Source: Gerris lacustris (lineage: Eukaryota > Arthropoda > Insecta > Hemiptera > Gerridae). From it: a stretch of DNA of 64,000 nucleotides. Below are positions 47,641-56,747 of the stretch, in pieces (the stretch's first letter is position 1; each line of letters starts with the position of its first letter). A program made the translations under genes and the position numbers. Below the pieces are notes generated by a model. It was not told the DNA's origin and made no database searches. It saw only the letters and a program-made list of their open reading frames with translations. The DNA lies in assembly GCA_951217055.1 (NCBI GenBank), contig OX578283.1:26535427-26599426 (forward strand), read 5' to 3'.

Positions 47641-49250
47641 TGAAAATGACCCATTAATGCTTTCAAAGGAAAGCATAAGTTTTCTGTATACTTCTGGGGT
47701 ATTCCCAAAAAATATTAAAACGCTTCAAATGCACTTTTAAATACTAAAATTAATGGTAACTATCAGTAGCGCACCCAGAATTTTTTTTTGGGAGGGGCAC
47801 AGATTAAAAAAAAGGGGGGAGGGGGGGGGGGGGGGGGGGAGAGGATGTAATGTGGGCTTAGCATAATCACAGATAATTAAGAAGTCTGGTTTTCTTTGTT
47901 CTTAAATTACTTCATATCAAGGGCGGATCCAGCAAATTTTTAAGGGGAGCTGGGCTCTCTTTTAGGGGGGTCCGGGGGGACCACCCCCGGGAAAATTTTT
48001 ATAGTTTACATTACTTGAAAACGTCTTTTTAGCCTATTCTAAGAGCATCTAAATTGTTATTTTATACAAATAAATTTAAGATTTTTATGAACGGGACATG
48101 AAGACCGGGGTAAAATTTAAAAAAAAAGTTATATGCGAATAATATTTTAAAATATAAATTGGTACATTTTAAAAATATTTTAGTTTTGTGATTTAACAAA
48201 AAAAAAATAAGTACGCCAAATGTTTTGAGTTCAACAGAAATTAGCTGATAGTATTAGGTTAAAAATAAAAATAGTAGGGTATCTAACAGTCCAGTCAATA
48301 AATACAAAAAATAGTCTTCCTTGCCTTAGATATCTGCATCTAAGCCTTGGGTATCTGCATCTGCAATTTTTAAAATCTAATTCTATATTTGAAGTTGTTT
48401 CTAAATTAATTAATGCGGAATTGCATACTTTAATGTTTGGTCTTGGGCTTGGGGGGGGGGGGGGCACGTCTTTTTAAACACCAAAAAAACAATATGTCGG
48501 GCTAAACTAGGTATATAATTACATATTTATTGATTTTTTTGACTATCACAGCTCTATTACTTTAAAATGTGCTGCGGAATTGCATACTTAAATTTCAGGT
48601 CTTTGGGGGGGCACGTGCCCCCCCCCCCCCCCCTGGATGCGCCACTGGTAACTATTGTGACTTTGAATAAACATACGCCCCATGATTTTTGAAGATTATT
48701 TTTGTGTGACCGAGGCTTACTTCAGAAGAAGCGGAGACGAACCTTAGGTTATAAAGGAATGATTCTTTTATCTGTAAAACACTGAAATACCGCCTTCAGT
48801 CAAACAGTGCAGCCAATTTCTTGGAACCCATTTTGACATAACTATTGTGACCGATTGCTGGGACAAGCCTTTTTATTAAATTCCCGACAAGTTACACCGA
48901 AATAAGAAAGAAATTGTATTTAGCATCACAAACTACATTATGTTTCCTATCTAGGATAATAGTTAAAAAGTCAAAGAAAAATATTTTTTGAACATTTTTG
49001 AGCATGGTAACTTAGGTTAAAAGGGGCAGGGACATAACTATCGTGACCTTTTAGAATATATATATACATATTTAAATTTCTCCTCCCTAAAAAGGATAAT
49101 CAAGAATCTGACTACACCAAAATGGCGAATTTAATCTATAGAAAAATGTTTGGAGGGTTGTAGATTTTTAATTATAAGGAGTGCAAGTAATTAATTTGTT
49201 TAACTCGCGGACAGTGAAAGTATCACTTTTTTTGAAAATGACCCTAATAA
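47641..49250 (+). repeat. copy 1 of a DNA repeat carrying the GTAACTATCGTGAC motif
   Basis: With the hAT-type insertion removed, 47648-49250 aligns in the same order with 51975-52675: TTAATGCTTTCAAAGGAAAG, GGGGTATTCCCAAAAAATAT, the motif, ACATACGCCCCATGATTTTT, GCGGAGACGAAC, CAAGTTACACCGAAATAAGA, TGAGCATGGTAACTTAGG and CACTTTTTTTGAAAATGACCC. Both copies have small differences throughout. The right border is the same TIR-like AAAATGACCC in both. Confidence 0.75.
47764..48647. mobile_element. hAT-type element, 884 bp, with empty site preserved elsewhere
   Basis: Ends are CAGTAGCGCACCCAG and CTGGATGCGCCACTG (one difference). GTAACTAT flanks it exactly (47756-47763 and 48648-48655). The paralogous copy at 52094 reads straight through GTAACTATTGTGAC, which is the uninterrupted target. 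CACGTG within G and C runs (48612-48617) lies near the right end, and internal sequence matches the element at 4697-5301 in inverted sense. A stretch around GCGGAATTGCATACTT occurs twice (48414 and 48574), an internal duplication. Confidence 0.93.
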
Positions 49251-49720
49251 TTTCATAATATATATTTACTTAAATAAACAACCGGGGTTGGAGTGTAGAA
49301 TTACTAAGCATTTATCAATAGGTAATTTAAAGTAATCAAAAAAGAAAATAATTGAAAAGAGTTTTTAGTGTTTGCAGCTGTGTTGTTGTTTGGCCTAGTT
49401 CCAGGAAATGAAGAATGAAGAAATGAAGGTATTTTATAAATGTACATTGTCTGGATCAGTATAAAATAATTAAACTCCCCTGGACACGTGTTCCTTCCAA
49501 ACAGCCTGCAGTATTTTTTTTCTTTATTTCTTGGAAATACCATGGCATGTTCCTTTTTTTCATCAAAACTACTTCCTCGCTATACGAATTCCTTGAAATG
49601 AAATATTATGAATTCAATTTTTAAGTTTTTGGTAGTTTTCATACTACGGAAAGTTAAATTTTAATTTAAATCAAATTATAATTATTATTAACTACGGGAA
49701 ACAGACAGTGAAAAATACAC

Positions 49721-49792
49721 TCCTGTGCCGGGATTTGAACCACGGGCCTCTATATTTCCAGTATAGCGCTCTTCCATCTAAGCTACGCAGGA
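49721..49792 (-). tRNA. tRNA-like gene inside mobile repeat, anticodon GGA (copy 1)
   Basis: The minus strand folds as a cloverleaf: acceptor TCCTGCG with CACAGGA (one mismatch), D-arm TAGCTTAGATGGAAGAGC, anticodon stem CTATA/TATAG with loop CTGGAAA (anticodon GGA, serine) and T-loop TTCAAAT with a weakened T-stem. The variable loop is short, unlike genuine tRNA-Ser, which has a long arm. A T-run follows. Probably an element-borne tRNA pseudogene. Confidence 0.6.
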
Positions 49793-50067
49793 GAATGTTT
49801 TTCACTACCGTAATCGATAACTAGTCCCGAATCCAAGCTTTCAATATTCATATACATTTAGACAGTCAATATTTATGACATTAGAACTAAACCAAGAATT
49901 AACGCTTATAATTATAAAGTACTCAATTAGTACCTGTACCTTGTACAATCAATTAGAAATTCAATTTTTAAGTTTTTGGTAGTTTTCATACTACGGAAAG
50001 TTAAATTTTAATTTAAATCAAATTATAATTATTATTAACTACGGGAAACAGACAGTGAAAAATACAC

Positions 50068-50139
50068 TCCTGTGCCGGGATTTGAACCACGGGCCTCTAT
50101 ATTTCCAGTATAGCGCTCTTCCATTTAAGCTACGCAGGA
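50068..50139 (-). tRNA. tRNA-like gene inside mobile repeat, anticodon GGA (copy 2)
   Basis: Nearly identical to the copy at 49721-49792, with one visible change in the D-loop (TTAAATGG for TTAGATGG). A partial third copy in the opposite sense (about 50156-50193) allows the two to pair as a hairpin. Confidence 0.6.
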
Positions 50140-50454
50140 GAATGTTTTTCACTACCGTATAGAGGCCCGTGGTTCAAATCCCGGCACAGGAGTGTATTTT
50201 TCACTGTCTGTTTCCCGTAATTAATAATAATTATAATTTGATTTAAATTAAAATATTATGGTTTATCATTGTTCAAAGACATTTGACTAATTTAATTCCT
50301 AGTTTTCTTTCATTTCATTACTACTTATACAGCTATTAAGATAAGCATTGTAATTCTTATCAAGAAGTGGTTCTTTATTAGTAATTATAATAAAAAAACT
50401 CGATGCATCCAAGACAATTCCATTAAAAAAAATAAATCGGTCCGACAATCTCAA

Positions 50455-50783
50455 ACAAAACTTTCTCATATACATGTCTCATAAGCAACTTCCTTCATAA
50501 CTACAACATTTCATCAAAACTTTCTCATATACATGTCTCATAAGCAACTTCCTTCATAACTACAACATTTCATCAAAACTTTCTCATATACATGTCTCAT
50601 AAGCAACTTCCTTCATAACTACAACATTTCATCAAAACTTTCTCATATACATGTCTCATAAGCAACTTCCTTCATAACTACAACATTTCATCAAAACTTT
50701 CTCATATACATGTCTCATAAGCAACTTCCTTCATAACTACAACATTTCATCAAAACTTTCTCATATACATATCTCATGGGTCA
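50455..50783. repeat. 59-bp minisatellite, about 5.5 copies
   Basis: The unit begins CTTTCTCATATACATGTCTC and repeats with a period of exactly 59 at 50461, 50520, 50579, 50638, 50697 and 50756. The first five copies are identical; the last is partial with TATCTCAT for TGTCTCAT. Identity implies recent expansion. Confidence 0.96.
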
Positions 50784-52675
50784 TTTTCAAAAAAAAGTGT
50801 CACTGACAATTCTGAGCAAACCTTTATGCCCAAAATTTATTTTTCAGATTTTGATTCAGCTAGTGCTTTATTTTGATGCTGAACATCTATACAACAAGAA
50901 TATGTATGTGGGTCGCGGGACTTTTACGTTTTACTATTGTTTATCAATTTTTAAATAAAAAAAGTAGTTTTTTAATAGTCACAATAGTTATCGGAATTTT
51001 TTTCACCTTAACGATTTGCAAAATGATATTTACCACCTGAAAATGGTCACACAGACTCAAACCAGTATTATTGTCTACTCAGGACATTTCTTACATTGGT
51101 TTTAATTTGTGAAAATAATAATTAATTATAATTTCGTCACGATAGTTACCGTTCAAGTTCCTTTAATTAAAGTTCCTGGTCATAGAAATTTTTGTTTGCT
51201 AATTAGATTTAATTTCCTATTCCGGTTTAAATAAGTGATAGATAGATAGATAGATATTTATTTGTATAAAGCTACAAGCTTGAACAAAAGAATCGCATAC
51301 AATTGCATACATAATATAAATTAAAAACAAGACCTAAAAAGTTCCCGGCCTGTCTGATAATGTGCGACTATTCATCAGTACAAAGCCACAGGATTCCATA
51401 AGATCTGTCAGCGCCCTACCACGGGTGTCTTCCTTGCAATCCATAACTGTCCTAAATCTATATAAGTTGGAAATATTTTCCTCCAATGGTAGATATAAAT
51501 TTGATTCCTCCACTCTCGCGTTGAAATCACCTCCAATAATTTCTAATTCATCTGGGTATTGGTTTATTAGAGATAAGAGCAGTTCTTGAAAATATTCAAA
51601 AAAATAGTTATAATTTAAAGATGGTTTAAATAAGTCATTGTACACTCAACTCTATGATGAGGACGACTTTTTTTTATTTTAAAAAATAACCTATTTAAAT
51701 TCAATTTTTTTAGTAACTATCGTGACATGTAGTATGCTGGGTAACTAATGTGACACATCTATCTTGTTCCTGGGTAACTATCGTGACAAGTGTCGTGTTC
51801 CTCTAAAGTTGGGAATGATAAAATAGTTAAAAGGGACATTTTCAAAAAAAGTGGCACTTTGACAATTCTGAGCCAACTAGTGCTTTATTTTGACGCTGAA
51901 CATCCTATATAACAAGAATATGTATGTGAAAAGTAACTATCGTGACTTATAAACTAAAACATGGCGGCCAAGCCACCCTAATGTATTAATGCTTTCAAAG
52001 GAAAGCATAATTTTCTGTATACTACTGGGGTATTCCCAAAAAATATTAAAAAGCTTTAAATTCACTTTTATGTTTTAAGTACTAAAATTTATGGTAACTA
52101 TTGTGACTTTGAATAAACATACGCCCCATGATTTTTGAAGAGAATTGTTGTGTGACCGAGGTTTACTTCAGAAGACGCGGAGACGAACTTTAGGTTATAA
52201 AGGAATGATTCTTTTATCTGTAAAACTCTAAAATCCCGCCCTCAGTCACAATAGTTGGTAACTATTGTGACGTAACTATCGTGACCGATTGCTGGGGCAA
52301 GCCTTTTTATTAAATTCTCGACAAGTTACACCGAAATAAGAAAGAAATTATATTTAGTATCACAAAGTGCATTATATTTCCTATCTAGAATCATAGTTAG
52401 AAAGTCAAAGAAATTTTTTTTTTTTACATTTTTGAGCATGGTAACTTAGGTGAAAAGGGGCTGGGACGTAACTATCATGACCTTTTTGTATATATAAATT
52501 TAAATTTCTCCTTCCTAAAAAGGATATTCAAGAATCTGACTACACCAAAATGACGAATTTAATCTATAGAAAAATGTTTGTGGGGTTGTAGATTTTTTAA
52601 TTATAAGGAGTGCAAATAATTATTTTTTTTAACTCGCGGACAGTGAAAGTGTCACTTTTTTTTTAAAATGACCCA
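50778..52675. mobile_element. putative DNA transposon with GGGTCATTTT ends (repeat copy 2)
   Basis: The left end GGGTCATTTTCAAAAAAAAG then TGTCAC is mirrored on the right by GTGTCACTTTTTTTTTAAAA then TGACCC. A second internal copy of the left block is at 51831-51870. The interior carries most occurrences of GTAACTATCGTGAC and no transposase. A target duplication could not be fixed at the ends, so the superfamily is open. A LINE fragment is inserted at 51237-51622. Confidence 0.6.
51237..51622 (-). mobile_element. 386-bp LINE derivative: endonuclease fragment joined to 3' tail
   Basis: GGTTTAAATAAGT flanks the insert exactly (51224-51236 and 51623-51635). On the minus strand about 95 codons encode the second half of an apurinic-type endonuclease domain: LEIIGGDFNARVEE (the catalytic GDFNA motif) and DTRGRALTDLMESCGFVLMN then SRTLSDRPGTF. 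The frame then stops and about 80 bases later the element ends in (TATC)n, seen on the plus strand as GATA repeats at 51238-51255. The reverse transcriptase is absent, so it is a 5'-truncated and internally deleted copy of a LINE whose 3' tail ends in a microsatellite. The clade cannot be fixed. Confidence 0.85.
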
Positions 52676-53097
52676 TAAAATCATCTCTTCAGGGCTACTA
52701 TTATAATCTAAATAAATCTACAAATAGAAATAATCTCATTCAATTGATTTAAAACATTCAAGTTTTATCGTGTTTAAATAATAAAAAAAGAAATGGAATG
52801 TAATTTAAGTGCTGTCTCCTGTCTCTTTTATTTGAACTACTTTTGATTGAAATTGGGTTTATCTCATATTTGTACATATTATAAATGTATTTAGAGCGCA
52901 CCTAAATTTAGAGTTAAATTTATTTCTCGATTTCGTTCGGTGTATTATGTTTCTCAATACACACGTTTTTGGACTCAAGGGACCTTAAATCAATAAAGCC
53001 ATCAATAACTAACAATTTAATTTTTTGCGCTATCACAATACTTCTTCTTTTGTACCCTACGTATATAAGTAAAAAGAAGGTATGATACGTGCTTTAA

Positions 53098-53708
53098 CCC
53101 TTTAAGGATCAGGAAAAAATATAAAAAAAGTTACTGTGGTGGTTTCCGCGGTTTACCACCTGACCATCTCTACACGTGTGTTTTGGATGACATGTTTCCA
53201 GTTTTTATTTTATTGTGGCTCATAGAAGCAATTTCTTGGAGCGAAGTTTTGTCAAAATACTTATTATATTACCAGTTTTGATTTAATATTGAGTTTTTAT
53301 AAGAAATAATTAGCGCTCTCGAGTTATTTGCAGATTTTTAGCTTGAGTTGTGAAAATTTAATAAATTACGTTTTCTTAGAGGTTTGGTGGTTCATTCCGT
53401 TAAACACCTACTTTAGGGTGGTTAAGGATGTAAACCACCAAACCTTACAGGCAATATAATTTTTGTCAAGGTCATCAGAAGTACAAATCCCAAATTGATT
53501 GGAGGCATCTCCTAAAAACCACCAAAAAACATTGATTTTTTTTATGGGAGGGGGGGCAAGACTTTTTTCAAAAATAATTTTCTGGGGCTATTCTTGATCC
53601 CACAGATGAGATTTGCAACTCTAATTTTAGAAATTAGAAAAAAACTGTAGTGCGCCATTCGGAGCAAAAGAGGGTGGCTTTCCAGGCAAACCACCAATCC
53701 TTAAAGGG
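53098..53708. mobile_element. piggyBac-type MITE, 611 bp
   Basis: The ends CCCTTTAAGGAT and ATCCTTAAAGGG are exact complements and lie between TTAA duplications (53094-53097 and 53709-53712). GGTGGTTT/AAACCACC blocks recur in both directions at about 53134-53163, 53384-53395, 53435-53446 and 53690-53697. No transposase frame. Confidence 0.82.
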
Positions 53709-53914
53709 TTAAGTTATATTTATATTATTTGTATATTCATAAAATGTTCAAAATAATAATAAATAGTTATTGTGGGTCATTGAGCCCTAAATTTGATTTT
53801 AATGGCCTTGTGGTTAAATTTAGCTGAATATGCTTTACAATTATCATTAAAATCGTTTCATTATTTTAGCCTAACCGCTTTTTCGAAGATAACAACCCGC
53901 TCAACGAATAGATA

Positions 53915-54487
53915 TTTTGCTGCCGATCTTACCGAAGGAAACAGAAGCTATATGTGATCGTTCTGAAGAACCAACATTTATGTCTCCGATTTCAAAAAAA
54001 TTAAGACAAAATTCTAGTTCCGACATCAGGCAACATTTTTGGCCCCATATCTATCTCTCTGATATATCTGTCTATCGGTCAAGTTTTGCAAACCAACATA
54101 TGTTGGTTTGCATCTTAAAAACTTCTCATCCAATTTTAATAAAATTTAGATGGGTGGCATTGTTGATCTTATATAAGCTCAACCTTCTGCGCCCATTTGT
54201 TTCTCTTCCACATGTGCACAAACATAGAGATACAATTTACACCCACATCTTCAAAAGTACTCATCTGTTTTGTCGAATATATCCACAATCCCATATTAAT
54301 TTCAACCATCTGCAATCATTACATTTTGCTAAAATGATACTTTATTTTATTGATGTAAAAATCAAAACAATTTTGACAGATTTAAAAAAGGGGAGAAAAC
54401 CTAATTAAATTTAACAAAAATGGATTTTAGTAGTATAACATTGTTAAAGTTTGCGAGGAAGCTATGTGCCAGAATAATTGGCAGACT
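53915..54487 (+). repeat. complete copy of Rep-A
   Basis: Starts TTGCTGCCGATCTTACCGAA, then TGATCGTTCTGAAGAACCAA, and ends GCGAGGAAGCTATGTGCCAG and TTGGCAGACTATTTT. The 163-codon open frame inside (53917-54408) follows the repeat and lacks any known motif; it is not kept open in the other copies, so I do not call a gene. Confidence 0.7.
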
Positions 54488-54531
54488 ATTTTTTAAAAAC
54501 TAATTTATTGGACTCAACTACTTAATTGAAT

Positions 54532-54570
54532 CCCAACATTTCGAGCCTATTGTAAGGGTCCTCCTCAAGG
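54532..54570 (-). ncRNA. decayed hammerhead-like motif
   Basis: On the minus strand TTGAGGA (54568-54562; the first core C reads T), GGACCC, loop with TTACAATA, GGCTC and GAAA (54542-54539) follow in hammerhead order, with partial stem II pairing. It is followed by TGTTGGGATTC. Related sequences are common in PLE terminal repeats; here the core is damaged and no cleavage triplet is clear. Confidence 0.35.
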
Positions 54571-55053
54571 GAACCCAAGATGAAGCCTATAGCAATGATC
54601 AAGTGATCTCTAACATGGGCTCAAAACGCTGGGATGCATAAAATAATTGACGAGGTCTTCTCCGAAAGATCTCATTAGAACCTGGCTAGCGCTATAGAAA
54701 AATTTCATTTTGTTATTATCCGGTAAAAAAAAAAAAAATGAGGATGTTTAAATAATAATATATTCTTATTTTATATTCTTAATTTTACTATAATAGGTTT
54801 TATATAATTATAATTCCACCGCTATAATATAACAGTTGACTATATTATACTTAATGTTGTACTAGTCTAATATTCAATTCATATTTATAATTTGTAAATT
54901 AGGTAATTTACAACTTTTTTTATTAAATTTTAATAATACATAATCAAATAATATTTAATAATAAATCAAATAATACAATTTTCAAACTAATCTTCTGGTT
55001 AGCTTTATTAGGAGTTATTATCAGAAGGTAATACTTTTTAATTTTTTATTTTT

Positions 55054-56108
<1,055 letters not shown>

Positions 56109-56491
56109 TATGATTAATGATAGTAGTAGTAATTCCTACTAGAACGGGTAGGACGAACTACTTGTTCGAAACTAGCAATTAGGCCATCTTTTAGGCCCAT
56201 TTTACGCCCCGTGGAGAGTTCCAGCTACTTCACATCATCATACATTTGTACATTGTACCCCCGAAGCGAGTATGGTGTGGTCATTAGTAAGCTATATAAG
56301 CTTGCGTCAAAGCGTGGGGGAAGAGTCTACTATAGGGGGTGTGGGGTGTCCCTCGCCCTGCTCCGTCCGCGATTTATTGATGCAATTCAGAGTATCATGG
56401 CACGGGATCGAACCCACTACCTCGATTCGCCTCGACTTATTGATAGCTGCTAGAGCCCTTCGGCCACGCTAGCTCCCTATGATTAATGATA
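56109..56491 (-). mobile_element. tRNA-derived SINE, 355 bp, 14-bp target duplication
   Basis: TATGATTAATGATA flanks the element exactly (56109-56122 and 56478-56491). On the minus strand the 5' end reads GGGAGCTAGCGTGGCCGAAG, the box A region of a leucine/serine-type tRNA, and GTGGGTTCGATCCC supplies a good box B about 70 bases later (56405-56418). The longer spacing fits a tRNA with a long variable arm. The 3' end is a short run of ACT/AGT trinucleotides (TACTACTAC). The body (about 56135-56385) is unrelated to the SINE at 58476-58854. Confidence 0.88.
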
Positions 56492-56747
56492 AATAATTAA
56501 ATTAGATATGTATATATATAAACACTTTATTTAAAAAATATAAACAAGTGAGGTTGGTCTTATATTAAGGTTTGCTTTCACACACAGCGTACTTATCAAT
56601 CTAATGACAACATTTTAAATTAATAATAGCTAAATTATAAATCATAAAGTTTAAATTATAAGGTAATACACTAATGCATACACAGTAGCACTATAAAAAT
56701 AATATAAGTATGTCAAGGATATTGTAATGAACTAACAAGTAATTTCA

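Larger units (their letters stand above)
49611..50250. mobile_element. tRNA-bearing repeat element, 640 bp, tandem plus inverted structure
   Basis: AAATATTATG flanks the element (49601-49610 and 50251-50260). It consists of a unit (AATTCAATTTTTAAG, GGTAGTTTTCATACTACGG, a tRNA-like gene on the minus strand, then a spacer) repeated with a period of 347 bases, followed by an inverted piece starting inside a third tRNA-like 3' half. The right part forms a long foldback with the preceding unit. The same build occurs at 59946-60573. No protein is encoded. Copies of about 640 bp and 10-12-bp duplications point to one mobile family. Confidence 0.85.

Noticed and set aside
50455..50783. CRISPR-like array of regular repeats
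   Set aside because: The 59-bp units are directly head to tail with no unique spacers; this is a minisatellite.
53917..54408. 163-codon plus-strand frame, the second longest listed in the window
   Set aside because: It coincides with a Rep-A copy and other copies do not keep the frame.
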